NCBI GenBank assembly: GCA_922989275.2
Contig: OV277869.1
Span: 43,880,189 to 43,944,188, forward strand
DNA from: Gari tellinella
Lineage: Eukaryota; Mollusca; Bivalvia; Cardiida; Psammobiidae
DNA: 64,000 nt
Reading direction: 5' to 3'
This document shows positions 53,391 to 63,798 of this stretch, piece after piece. The position numbers were made by a program, and so were the translations under genes. Each line of letters begins with the position of its first letter. Position 1 is the stretch's first letter. Below the pieces are notes generated by a model. That model was not told where the DNA came from, did no database searches, and saw nothing but the letters and a program-made list of their open reading frames with translations.

Positions 53391-54319
53391 ACTAAAGCTT
53401 GGGTATTATTTGGTACAGAATTTCCAATGAATGCATATTATCTATAATCTGTTTTATCAGAAATTTCATATTTATCTTTAGCCCTTACAATGCTAGGACT
53501 ACATAGAGACATACTTTGCCAACAGTGCAGACCCTGATCAGAGGGCTCCTTCAAGAGCCCTCGCTCCTTCAAGAGCCCTCTGATCAGCGTCTCCAAGGTT
53601 GTTTGTCATACTTTCAATTGTCTTAGAAACAAATCCTTCAAGATTTGATGTGACCTGGGCATTTATCAGAAAATGGAAGTGTTCGTTTGAAAATTCAGCA
53701 CTTATAGGGTTCCAGAGAGGTACAGGTGTTTTTGAATAGATTCTAACATAGTATAACAGCAGGTCGCTCTTTACCCCAATTACAACACTGGTACAGAAAT
53801 ATCTCTAAAAAATGAATATATTTGTTATGTTGTAAAAAACGTTGCTACATTTATCTAATCCATTTAAGCTTTAAGTTTGTTCTCAAGTGGACATTGGCAA
53901 ATGCTGCAGATCCTGATGAGACGCAACGTTGCACAGCTGAAAGTAAATCAAAATGTATATTAATGCGCTTTCTTCTGCTTTGCTTTCAATCTGGCCTTCA
54001 AAACCAGAAACAGACTAATTACAATGGGGGGATGGTTAAGGAGCCCTCTGATCAAGGTCTGCACTGTTTGTTTAAATTAATTGTATTTTTCAAAATTGGA
54101 AGAGTCCATAAAAAAATTATGAAGATTTCTGCATAAAAAGTGTTTAAGAGTAGATCCCCCAATTTCTAGGTTTGCTCATCTACGACAGTCAATGTTATCA
54201 AACAGAGCATTGATCAACAAGAGTAATGAAGATAAACTATAATATGTCTTACTGTAGAACACATTTGGTTGAAGGATACATTCTGTTTATTTTCCAGTTA
54301 GAGAGAGAGGAATTTACAT
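53391..54319. other. Interval with worn core B elements
   Basis: 53518-53602 is a core B palindrome with a local 20-bp duplication (GCTCCTTCAAGAGCCCTC twice). 53895-54075 holds scattered core A and B arms (GATCAAGGTCTGCACTG). No gene. Confidence 0.55.
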
Positions 54320-54342
54320 TAATAATAATAATAATAATAAAT
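54320..54342. repeat. (AAT)n microsatellite
   Basis: About seven uninterrupted TAA/AAT units. Confidence 0.9.
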
Positions 54343-54612
54343 GACGACTTTATTTATTGTGGATAACATATTTGGTTACAGACCAATTTTCAATACATTA
54401 AAGGTCCTACAACTTGTTTAATCTTTAAACTGGAATGCTGGGCTTTTATTTAAAATTGTGTACAAAGAGACAGATTTAACCCAATTACACCATAAATACG
54501 CTTTTTTATGCCTTTGATTTAATTAATATAACTAGTCCTTTTCATGCTGGTTGCTTATTTCTGTATGTGCCAGATTACAAAGTCTTGTAACCGAGCTCAC
54601 ATTGAATATTCA
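54343..54612. other. T1 right-end fragment and unique sequence
   Basis: 54476-54525 reads TTAACCCAATTACACCATAA, ATACGCTTTTTTATGCC, a reversed T1 right end that stops early. Confidence 0.5.
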
Positions 54613-54863
54613 TTAACTCTTTCCTCCCTGAAACTTTAAATGGACAATTCCAGTTTCCATTTTCGTCTAGTCCATTTCTGACTTTTAAGGGTTGATTTTG
54701 TCAATGTTTGGCATTATGACCAACAGTGAAGACCCTGATCAGAGGGCTCCTTTTGGAGCCCTCTGATCTGGGTCTTCACTGTTTGCACAGGACAAGTGTA
54801 CTATTCACAAGTACACTATTTGAAAAGGACGCCGATATGCGGGACTAGGGTTCAAAGGGTTAA
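54613..54863 (+). mobile_element. T2 MITE, complete
   Basis: TTAACTCTTTCCTCCCTGAA to GGGTTCAAAGGGTTAA with TTAA at both ends; core B centre GGCTCCTTTTGGAGCC. Very close to the copies at 9180 and 37165. Confidence 0.85.
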
Positions 54864-55326
54864 TATAAAGAGCCCCACACACTGTAAAAATGTTTTTTGC
54901 AAACTAGTTGGATTCTGATCAGACTCCAGACTGTTTGACACTGTATATTGATATTATATTAGCCAAGTTACCGAAAATGTAAAATTTGAGCAAAAAGAGC
55001 AGAAAAATTAACCAGACATACTTTTAGCAGTGAAGGGAACAAGGGTTATATAGTATCAAATGTTTGTAGGTTTTCTGTCTGTAGAGCTTTTATGTTTTGC
55101 TACTAGTAAATCTCTACCTATCACAGATGGTTTTTTAAAGATCAGTGTCAAGTAAAAACAAAGTTTTTTTTACTTCAGTCCTCTATTTATAGATGAACAG
55201 AGCTACGGATAAAAAAAGAAAGAAACTGCAACATTTATAAGTTGTATAAAAGTGTCAAACAAACCCAAATGTAATTATATATCATGCACCCAAACACATC
55301 AACTTTAAACAGAAAAAGTAACCCTT
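54864..55326. other. Non-coding interval
   Basis: A decayed T3 with GCAAACTAGTTGGATTCTG and AGTGAAGGGAACAAGGG at 54896-55045. No gene. Confidence 0.4.
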
Positions 55327-55513
55327 TTAACCCATTACTTTAATTAACAGACATTTTTACTCCTTCAATTTAGTCCCCCATTGAAGAAAATAGTTCCACT
55401 TTATACAGTCATGAATATGCACCATATTCATGACTGTATAATAAGAATAATTTTCTTCAGTTGAGGAATAATTTAAATGCTTTAAAAGGCGTATCTGTGG
55501 AGTAGTGGGTTAA
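55327..55513. mobile_element. Foldback made of two inverted T1 right halves
   Basis: Both termini are TTAACCCATTAC-like and TTAA flanked. The arms are two copies of the T1 right half: GAAAATAGTTCCACTTTATA with CAGTCATGAATATG, then ATATTCATGACTGTAT with TTTTCTTCAG. The junction is CACC. Core A and the T1 left end are absent. Confidence 0.8.
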
Positions 55514-55692
55514 ACTGGATTGCTCTTCTTATATCCTGCATCATCAGTCCATGACGCTAGCATGCCTTATGCTAATTTGTTAAAACTGTAATCAAATCAG
55601 TGCAATTATCTGTGAAATAAGTAGTTTACCCAGGTGCTTTAATTTGAACAACCAAGCACGCTAATCTGTAAAAAGATACCATTTTCGTATAC
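55514..55692. other. No gene recognised
   Basis: Nothing supportable. Confidence 0.3.
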
Positions 55693-55845
55693 AGTATAGT
55701 CCCGTCTGTACATCCTCTCAAATGAAGAACAATTGATGGTTCAACAGACAGGTTGCAGCTTAAAGCAGGATGGAAGTCAAGCAGAAAGCTCCTTAAGGAG
55801 CTTTCTGCTTAACTTTCATCCTGTTTTAAGCAGTCATCTACATAT
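55693..55845. mobile_element. P4-type element with core A-like hairpin
   Basis: TATAGTCCCGTCTGTACATC and a palindrome GCTTAAAGCAGGATGGAAGT to CATCCTGTTTTAAGC, centre AAGCTCCTTAAGGAGCTT. The right terminus is lost. Confidence 0.65.
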
Positions 55846-56167
55846 GACACTTAATTCAGGGCTTCATATTGGTTGTTTTAGCAAGATTCATTTGTAGTTA
55901 TTACAGTAGGCCTATTTCACTTGTATTTTGGGATTATTTTAGTGTCAGCTTTTTACCCATCTTTTATAAACTACTCGTCGTTATAGTATTAATTGTGTTT
56001 TCAATAGTAATAGGGCATTGTTATCCCTGATATTATAGAATAGCTAGTCTCTGCTTGTAAATGGATATCTGCTGGCATTCTGAAACTGACTTATTCCACT
56101 GTATTTATCAAGAAATATAATCCAAGTATTAAATAGTTTTAATCCTGACCAGAAGTCAAATTACCTT
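55846..56167. other. No gene recognised
   Basis: AT-rich unique sequence. Confidence 0.35.
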
Positions 56168-56362
56168 CAGAGCTCCAGATAAGGGGAGTATATATATAAA
56201 AAAAATCTTTATTTCTGCATTAAATCCTATGTTGTCACTACTCATTAGAATTGTCTCTTTGAGACGATTCTAATGAGTAGTAACACCATAGGATTTACTG
56301 TTGAAATGAGTGAGAAAGTGCTGGACGTTTTCAGTTTACTCTCTTTCCTATCGTGAGCCCTG
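56168..56362. mobile_element. S6 palindromic MITE
   Basis: CAGAGCTCCAGATAAGGGGA to CCTATCGTGAGCCCTG. Hairpin CACTACTCATTAGAATTGTC with GACGATTCTAATGAGTAG. A short (TA)n expansion near the left end. Confidence 0.8.
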
Positions 56363-56778
56363 ACCTTGTATCTTATCTTGATTTTAAACTATGAGACAGT
56401 GCTGACTAAAGCTACTGTCTCAGCATGCTAAGGGTTATGGTACTGATTATAGTATTATTTAAGAAAAAGGACAGAGTTACCATGGAAACTGATCTTTATA
56501 AAATTGCTTTTGTAAACAATTTGGGTCTTTAAAGTACAGGTAAGAATGTTTTGGCTTGCATCACTGGTTTGTGTTTATATATTGGATATATCACATTAAT
56601 TCTGGTAAGACAATCATTTTTACATTTATTTTATAAACTTATTTATTTTATAAGCACAGTTCAACTTTTGATATGCGACCATATTCCCTGTAGAAGCCTG
56701 ATAATCTCTTTATTATATTAGATACCTTCCTGCGATCTGTGTGTATCTCTACAGTAAGATACAAGAGCCTGCATCTTA
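56363..56778. other. No gene recognised
   Basis: AT-rich unique sequence. Confidence 0.35.
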
Positions 56779-58161
56779 CTAACCTGGCACGTAGTGCCAA
56801 GGTGAGCTATTTTGATTGTGCTGTGTCCGTCGTCCGTCGTCGTCCGTCGTTCGTCGTCAACAATTTTTCAAACGACTTCTCCTAGACTACTGGATGGATT
56901 TTCACCAAACTTAGCAGGAATGATTCTTGTATGGTCCTCTTTCAAAGTTGTTCAAACATTTCCGGTCCATTGCATATCTAGGTCGCAGGAGCTAAAAATA
57001 GATTGTTTCAATGAAAACTTAAAAAATCTTCTTGTCTGAAACCACAGTACCCTGAGCTTAGATATTTGGCACAAAGCATTGTCTTCAGGTCCTCTATCAA
57101 GATTGTTCAAATTATGTCCCTGGGGTCAAAAATGAACACCCACCCCGGGGGTCAATATTTTACATAGAGTTATATAGTGAAATCTTCAAACATGTTTTTC
57201 TCTGTAACTAATATGGCCAGAGCTTTGATATTTGGCATGGTGACACTTCTAGAAGCCCTGAACAAATATTGTAAATATGGTTCCGGTCTGTTGCATATCT
57301 ATGTCACAGGAGCTAAAATATATTTTTTCCAATTAAAACTTAAAAAATCTTCTTGTCCGAAACCACAGTATCCTGAGCTTAGATATTTGGCATAAAGCAT
57401 CATCTTTAGGTCCTCTATCAATATTGTTCAAATTATGTCCCTGGGGTCAAAAATGACCCGCCCCGGGGGTCAATATTTTACATAGAGTTATATAGTGAAA
57501 TCTTCAAATATGTATTTCTCTGAAACTAATATGGCCAGAGCTTTGATATTTGGCATGGTGATATTTCTTGAAGCCCTTAACCAATATTGATTATATGGTT
57601 CCGGTCCATTGCATATCTAGGTCACAGAAGCTAAAAATAGATTTTTTCAATGAAAACTCAAAAAAATCTTCTTGTCTGAAACCACAGTACCCTGAGCTTA
57701 GATATTTGGCACAAAGCATCATCTTTAGTTCCTCTTTCAATGTTGTTCAAATAATGTCCCTGGGGTCAAAACTGCCAAGGCCCTAGGGGTTGCAGTTTTA
57801 CATAGAGTTATACATAATGTATAGTGAAATCTTCTTCTCTGAAACTATTATGGCCAGATCGAGCTTTGATATTTAGCATAGTGACACTTTTTGATGTTTT
57901 TTTTACCAATATTGCTGGAAATGGTTCGGTTTTGCATGTTGCATATCTGGGTCACATTTGGATTTTTTTTCAATGAAAAGTCTTCCTGTCTGAAACCATC
58001 CATGTACAAAATATTTGACAGCACACTTAATTTTCAAGTTCATCAGCAAGATTTTTGAAATTATGTCTCTGGGGTAAAAAATGATCTCATCCCAGGGGTC
58101 ATGTGACCCTTGTGTTGGTTTTTCCAGGTGAGCGATATTTAGGCCCGCATGGGCCTCTTGT
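56779..58161 (+). mobile_element. Helentron-like element with 320-bp core repeats
   Basis: The 5' end is AACCTGGCACGTAGTGCCAA with a GGCACGTAGTGCC hairpin, then GTGAGC and a GTCGTCCGTC microsatellite. The core landmark ACCACAGTA recurs at 57041, 57362 and 57681 (spacing about 320 bp, twice 160). The 3' end is CAGGTGAGCGATATTTAGG, a GGCCCGCATGGGCC hairpin and TCTTGTT. ORFs at 56812-57786 translate the repeat unit. Confidence 0.75.
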
Positions 58162-58712
58162 TATCTGTTTGTATTTTACTCCGACATAGATTTTGATCAG
58201 CGTGACGTCATGACGTTACACATACATGTTCACGTTATTCCTTGTGCCATAAAAGAGTTTTTGTTCTGTTTCAAATATCTAATGTTTCTGGATATAAAAT
58301 GATTTAAAATTTTTACCTTGACCTTGACCTAATTTTGACTCAGAAAAGAGGGGTGGGGTGCATATTCAGTGTTTATTGAACACAGTCTTGTTTCTAACTC
58401 TTGTTACTCCATACTTTCGGGAATCTTGCTGATAATTGATGTGTTGATGTTGACAATCAATCTCAAGTACTGTTGTGCTTATCAGAAATAAGTTGGAGTA
58501 CCTAGGCTTGCACAGGTGACATACCAACTACTATGGAATTCTTGTTAAACCTTTCTCCTATCAACTGCTTAAAACATATACCTGCACATTAATTATATTT
58601 CAAATTCAGACATTATTAATGATTTGAAAAAGCCATTAGATGACTGATGATCCTAATCATACACCAATTTACTCAGCATCTTACATGGATACAAACTATT
58701 TGCAACTGTCAT
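58162..58712. other. Non-coding interval
   Basis: A short ACCTTGACCTTGACCTAA stretch at 58316-58333 recalls the array motif. No gene. Confidence 0.4.
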
Positions 58713-58970
58713 TTAACCCTTTACCTGATAGCCTTTTTCTCGTATTGAAGATAGGTGACTACTTAAAGCAGGTTGAAAGTAAAGCAGAATGCGCCTTAGG
58801 GCGCATTCTGCTTTACTTTCAGCCTGCTTTAAGCTATCATGTGCTAGAATATGGAAAAGATTCTCTAAAATATATATTCATGAATCATGACTGATTAAAT
58901 TGGAACTATTTTCTTCAGCGGAGTAATAAATCATATTCGCTAAAAAGCGCTTCTATGGGGGAAAGCCCTA
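58713..58970 (+). mobile_element. T1b MITE with core A hairpin
   Basis: TTAACCCTTTACCTGATAGC to CTATGGGGGAAAGCCC. Core A at 58763-58832, centre GCGCCTTAGGGCGC. ATTCATGAATCATGAC contains a small local duplication. Confidence 0.8.
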
Positions 58971-59059
58971 AATTCCTCCACATAGGCGTCTTAGGGATGT
59001 CTGCCATTTCCTTGGCATAAGCATATCACAAATCAATATTTGCTGATGCTGTTGAATAC

Positions 59060-59473
59060 AAAGTTCAGCTGTAAGCAATATAAAAGTAAAGCAGAAAGCT
59101 CCTAAAGGAGCTCTCTGCTTTACTCTGATCTTGCTTTAAGCATTAATATGCCGTAACCCTTTACCCCATAGCCTGTTTCTGAATTTAAAGACATTAATAA
59201 TTAAGTGACCACTTAAAGCAGGTTGAAAGTAAAGCAGAATGTGCATAAAATAGAATTCTGCTTTAGTTTCAACCTGCTTTAAGCTATCATCTACTAGGAT
59301 ATTGAAAACATTTCTTATGGTACATAATAATACATGACTGTATAAATTGGAATTATTTTCTTCAGTGTTTAGGAATAATTGATAGGCATAAAATGGCATA
59401 CGTATATAATTTATGTGATAAAGTCTGTTATAGGTGATTGGCACTTCTGGTTATGAAGGAGTTCAAGGGTTAA
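59060..59473 (+). mobile_element. Core A-like hairpin followed by a T1 element
   Basis: 59068-59140 is a hairpin (GCAATATAAAAGTAAAGC to GCTTTACTCTGATCTTGC) without termini. 59154-59473 is a worn T1 (GTAACCCTTTACCCCATAGC) with core A at 59213-59282 and an unclear right end near AAGGGTTAA. Confidence 0.65.
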
Positions 59474-59646
59474 GCCAAAATAAAATAAAAGTTCTAATAT
59501 CATATACCCAAGCACTTTTTATTTTAAGATGCAAATAAATATTTGTGTTGTCCCAATGACATTAACCTTCATCTTGCTGTTTGTAATTGCACTTGGAATG
59601 ATATAAACATTTAGTTGACTGTTATAGAAGGTCAAGGATTGGAGCT

Positions 59647-59798
59647 CAGGGTCCAAGGTTATAAAGTGTTTGAGCTGAGTCTGAGTGTGTTCTCAAGCAT
59701 TTGATTGGTCAGATTTGAGCCTAGGCTCAACTCTGACCAATCAAATGCTTGAGAAAGACTTTAGACTCAACTAAAAAGCTTTATAACCTTAGACCCTG
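59647..59798. mobile_element. K7 MITE, complete
   Basis: CAGGGTCCAAGGTTATAAAG to CTTTATAACCTTAGACCCTG gives full termini for the family. The inner arms TTTGATTGGTCAGATTTGAG and CTCTGACCAATCAAATGC pair closely. Confidence 0.85.
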
Positions 59799-59865
59799 GC
59801 TAATGATGAGATAAAGTAAAACATATGTTAACCTAAAAATTCTCCATCTGAATATTCATCTATTC

Positions 59866-60071
59866 ATTATGCCGTAAAAGTATGCCTTTTTATGCCTCTA
59901 TTTTATTCCTCTACTGAAGAAAATAGTTCCAATTTATCCAGTCTTGAATATGAACCATATGAAATATTTTCTTTATTCTAGCAGAGGATAGCTTAAAACA
60001 GGCTACTTTCAACCTGCTTTAAGTAGTCACCTATCTTCAAAACTTGAAACAGGCTATGAGGTAATGGTTTA
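59866..60071 (-). mobile_element. T1 MITE, reverse, palindrome centre deleted
   Basis: GCCGTAAAAGTATGCC to CTATGAGGTAATGG. The core reads TTAAAACAGGCTACTTTCAA, so most of one arm and the centre are missing. Confidence 0.7.
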
Positions 60072-60368
60072 GATGCCACCCGTTATAAATATTTATCATC
60101 TGAGCTATTACACTGGCTAATAAGATACGTAAAAAAATTCTCTACGCACCCTCAGAGTTTTGTTGGTGTATCAAATAAAATTGAATAAATTGGATCAGCA
60201 TGTTTTTAATAACTATTAATTGCCAGATGATGTTCTATTGCTGATATATCAGATAGATTAAGGTAATAAGTAATGCTTGTGCTTGAAAACCAAAATATTT
60301 CAAGCCTTTATCTGTAATTGAATATCTTGATATGACACTTATAATGGTGATATAGGATTGGATTTAAA
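60072..60368. other. No gene recognised
   Basis: AT-rich unique sequence. Confidence 0.35.
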
Positions 60369-60580
60369 TATAGTAAAACCTCTCTATTACAACAACAAAA
60401 AAGAAGGCTAATTGGTTGTATAAAAGACAGGTGACAGCATAAAGCAACTTGTGACAGGAAAACAGAAAGCTCCCAAAGGAGCTTTCTGTTTTACTGTCAC
60501 CTTGCTTGAAGCTGTCACCTTGTCTGAAACACTTGATAATTAGTACAACCAAGTGGTCGGAATAGAGAGGTTTTACTGTA
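60369..60580. mobile_element. P4 MITE, complete
   Basis: TATAGTAAAACCTCTCTATT to ATAGAGAGGTTTTACTGTA. The palindrome GACAGGTGACAGCATAAAGC returns as GCTTGAAGCTGTCACC; centre AAGCTCCCAAAGGAGCTT. Confidence 0.8.
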
Positions 60581-60698
60581 TTAGTATTTAAAGACTTTTC
60601 CTCAGTCCATTATAGAGAGAGTCCCCCCCCCATTGTTCTGGAGGTGTCAATGTAACTGTCAAATCATGTGCATCACAATCTCAGTTTACCTGCTGAGG

Positions 60699-60950
60699 CA
60701 GGGCTGCCATTTCTCCGGATTTTTCCTAAATCTCCAGATTTTTTCCTAGTATAGTGAAGCTTAAAGCTTAAAGCAGACTGAAAGTAAAGCTTAAGGCGCA
60801 TTCTGCTTTACTTCCAGTTAGCTGTAAGCAGCCACGTGTCAACAAAACTAGAAACAGGCGATGGGGTAAAGGTATGATTCGTAAAATCGCACTTGAAAAA
60901 TGCAAATTTGGAAATCTTCGGATTTTTCATGTCAACTTATGGCAGCCCTG
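60699..60950 (-). mobile_element. G6 MITE, reverse, exact 6-bp duplication
   Basis: CAGGGCTGCCATTTCTCCGG to GTCAACTTATGGCAGCCCTG, flanked by CTGAGG on both sides (60693-60698, 60951-60956). The left core A arm is damaged (CTTAAAGCTTAAAGCAGAC), the right is intact. AACTAGAAACAGGCGATGGG carries the T1-like segment. Confidence 0.85.
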
Positions 60951-61216
60951 CTGAGGTCCAGATTATACTCATGCTCTAGTGATTTTCAATGGTTATTTCT
61001 AACCAAACTATCAAATATAAAGGAAGAGTCTCACATAAGACGATGCAATGGTTCAATATGCACAAGACCCATGCTTTTTGCAAGGAAATTGACAGTAAAT
61101 AATCTGGCAAGCCATAACGGTCCAAAAGGTCGTCAGGAGATGTCTTTAACCTTTTCCTTCGTTGTCATCAGTGCAAATCATATCCGACTGATAAAGCATA
61201 CTTACCCTGAGTTTTA
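60951..61216. other. Unique interval, ORF not believed
   Basis: A plus-strand frame to 61235 reads EESHIRRCNGSICTRPML and further, but it starts inside the G6 end and finishes in a T2b end. No splice signals support it. Confidence 0.3.
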
Positions 61217-61461
61217 CTCTTTCAACACTAAGTAACTTTTGTGGGTTATTAAGTTCCCTTGTGGATATTTTTAATTACCTAAATGGGAACCAGTTTACAT
61301 GTACTTGGAATTCAGTGTAGTTTGATAAATACTACTTTGAATAAGCAAACAGTGTAGACCCTGATCAGGGGGCTCCTACAGGAGCCCTCTGATCTGGGTC
61401 TACAATGTTTGCAATGTAATGAGTATATTTTTTATAAAGTTCCATGGTGTTGAATGAGTAC
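61217..61461 (+). mobile_element. T2b MITE with core B hairpin
   Basis: ACTCTTTCAACACTAAGTAA to CCATGGTGTTGAATGAGT. Core B GCAAACAGTGTAGACCCTGA to GGGTCTACAATGTTTGC. Confidence 0.8.
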
Positions 61462-61469
61462 ACAATGGG

Positions 61470-61735
61470 ATCCACCTTACAAAACATTCTACAACAAAAC
61501 CAGTCGCAAGTCAAAACTTTAAAAATTTTAAAATTAAAATTTAAGATTAAAAATCTAATTTTTTATTTCTTAATCTAATATCCTGTATTGTGACATCTCT
61601 TTGGAATCATCGTTTTAAGATAATTCCAAAGAGATGTCACAAGACAGGATTAGATGTGGAAATGATTTATATTGGAGAACGACTTACGACAATATTTATC
61701 ATACAATATTTCATAAGACGGGCGCCAGATTCAGA
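61470..61735. mobile_element. X8 MITE, worn
   Basis: ATCCACCTTACAAAACATTC to ATATTTCATAAGACGGGCGC with the X8 hairpin intact (TATCCTGTATTGTGACATC, GATGTCACAAGACAGGATTA). Confidence 0.7.
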
Positions 61736-61784
61736 ATTTCCGCAGAAGACATATTGAGCAGACGACATTATTTTAGTATCAAAC

Positions 61785-62050
61785 TCTTTGCTCACTAAGT
61801 AATATTGTCGTCTGCAACAATAATTGTCGGCTGCAACAATTGTCGTCTGCTACTGTTCTAAATTTTCTGCAACATCTGTTGTCTGCTTCTGTTCTAAATT
61901 TTTAAAATTTCCAAACTTTGTGTTCAAAACTTGGTTGGATTTACAAACAGTTTGGATCCTGATGAGACACCACATTATGCGGTGTCTCATCAGGATTCAA
62001 ACTGTTTGCAAAGGTTATCAAAACTTGCCCGCTAGTCTTCAAAGAGTTAA
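61785..62050. mobile_element. T3 MITE with core B hairpin
   Basis: CAAACTCTTTGCTCACTAAG to AGTCTTCAAAGAGTTAA. GTCGTCTGCAACAAT and TGTCGTCTGC are repeated in the left half. Core B at 61943-62009 (ACAAACAGTTTGGATCC to GATTCAAACTGTTTGC). Confidence 0.75.
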
Positions 62051-62520
62051 ATAGTTAGATCATGGACTGAAACAAACTCCCTGTGCGAAGTTCCTATACA
62101 TCCAAGCATATCAGAAATGGCGCAATATCACATTTTAACAACACGAATATGACGTCTGCTGCAGCACAGATAATCACTTTGTATTTTTCGGCCACGAGGA
62201 CAAATTCTTAACTGTTTAAGTACACAAGTCATTTTCAACACTTGGTTGATACCATTTTATTGGGAGTTTTAAACCGTTAATTGTGTGCCTTGATAATTAA
62301 GTGGATTTGTTTTTAAAAAAGAATTGTGCTAATATTTTATAAAAAATTGGGTTGACTCTGTGACGTGATAGAAAGCAATTCTTGTGATAAAGGAAAAAAA
62401 AAAAATTCAGGAGAAGATAGCGATAACATTTGGAGATAGGTAGGTAGTGAATAGTTTACTACGAGCCTCATATAATTGTAACAAATGGTGTCTGCCTCGC
62501 ATGTGTCCCATGCTGACATT
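62051..62520. other. No gene recognised
   Basis: Unique sequence with a poly(A) run at about 62392-62404. Confidence 0.35.
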
Positions 62521-62927
62521 TTAACCCATTACTCCATAGCCCCTTGCCAAATTTGAAGACAGTTGACCACTTAAAGCAGGTTGAAAGTAAAGCTGAATGG
62601 CCTTATGGCTACCATCTGCTTGGATATAGGAAATATTTCTTGTGGTAAATGATCATGACTGTTTAAGTACAGTAAAACCTCGCTATTACGACCACTAAAA
62701 CGAAAGCTAATTGAGTGTATAATAGACAGGTGACAGCTTAAAGCAAGGTGACAGTGAAACAGAAAGCTCCTAAAGGAGCTTTCTGTTTTACTGACACCTT
62801 GCTTTAAGCGGTCACCAATCGTAAACACCCTAATAATTAACATAATTTAGTGGTCGTAATAGCTAGGTTTTAAGTATTTGCTTCAGTGGAGAAAAAATAA
62901 AGGCATATTTATGTTGTAATTAGTTAA
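62521..62927 (+). mobile_element. T1 element with a P4 nested in its right half
   Basis: TTAACCCATTACTCCATAGC to TTGTAATTAGTTAA. The palindrome is reduced to one arm (GCAGGTTGAAAGTAAAGCTG). The right half is split after GACTGTTTAAG, at a TA. Confidence 0.75.
62668..62876. mobile_element. P4 MITE nested in T1
   Basis: TACAGTAAAACCTCGCTATT to TCGTAATAGCTAGGTTTTAA with TA at both ends. The palindrome GACAGCTTAAAGCAAGGTGA to CACCTTGCTTTAAGC has centre AAGCTCCTAAAGGAGCTT. Confidence 0.85.
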
Positions 62928-63180
62928 TATGCTAATGCAACCAATGAAAGAATGACATATTGATGTTGTTTACTCGTTGAACACTCGTTGAACACTATGT
63001 TATAATGTTGTATGCAACCATTGTCATCTGCAACTGTAAATTTTCTTTTCAAAATATTATAGGGTGAGAGTGTCAAACAGCTTGGATCCAGATGAGATGC
63101 AATATTACCTGACATCTCATCTTGATCCAAACCATTTGCAAAGTTTATGATTTGGTCTTTAGCGTGCAAAAAGTTAGAGA
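62928..63180. mobile_element. T3 remnant with core B hairpin
   Basis: Core B at 63070-63140 (GTCAAACAGCTTGGATCC to GATCCAAACCATTTGC) and a right flank CTTTAGCGTGCAAAAAGTTA. ATTGTCATCTGCAAC is T3-like. A 13-bp direct duplication, CGTTGAACACT, lies at 62975-62998. Confidence 0.6.
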
Positions 63181-63425
63181 AAGCTAGGTGACAGCTTACA
63201 TCAGTTCATCTGAAAGTAAAGCAGAAAGCTACTGAATGAGCTTCCTGCAGCTTTACTTGCGTCTTTCTTATAGCACAGAAAAAGGCCTCTTTTTAAGTTG
63301 TTAGAAGTGTGACTAAATTAGCTGAATTTCAATGTTCTCAAATCAAAGTTACAGGTTTAAGTAATTTGGTAGCTGCTATATCCTTTTCCCTCAAAGTGAT
63401 GCCATATCTTGCATTTACCTATTCC
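63181..63425. other. Interval with a core A-like hairpin
   Basis: TGAAAGTAAAGCAGAAAGC and GCAGCTTTACTTGCGTC at about 63210-63265, without termini. No gene. Confidence 0.45.
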
Positions 63426-63682
63426 CAGGGCTGCCATTTCTCAGGATTTTTCCTAAATCTTTGGATTTTTTTTTCTAGAACATGGTAGCTTAAAGCAGGC
63501 TGAAAGTAAAACAGAATGCGCCTTAAGGCGCATTCTGCTTTACTTCCAGTCTGCTTTAAGTATTCACGTGTCCACAAAACTAGAAACAGGCGATGGGGTG
63601 AAGGTACGATTCGTAAAATCTCACTTGAAAAATGCAAATTTGGAAATCTTAGGATTTTTCATGTCAACTTATGGCAGCCCTG
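63426..63682 (-). mobile_element. G6 MITE, reverse
   Basis: CAGGGCTGCCATTTCTCAGG to AACTTATGGCAGCCCTG, flanked by TATTCC and CATTCC (five of six match). Core A is intact with centre GCGCCTTAAGGCGC. Confidence 0.85.
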
Positions 63683-63798
63683 CATTCCTCATAGAAATGA
63701 TTCAGGCTTCTACCAAGTCTTGATGAAGAGCTACATGATTATGTTCCTGTATCTTGACAGGTGACTGTATAAAGCAGACTGAAAGTAAGACAGAAAGA

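Noticed and set aside
60900..61235. 111-codon plus-strand ORF
   Set aside because: Starts in the G6 terminus and ends in a T2b terminus; no exon boundaries or motif in the middle.
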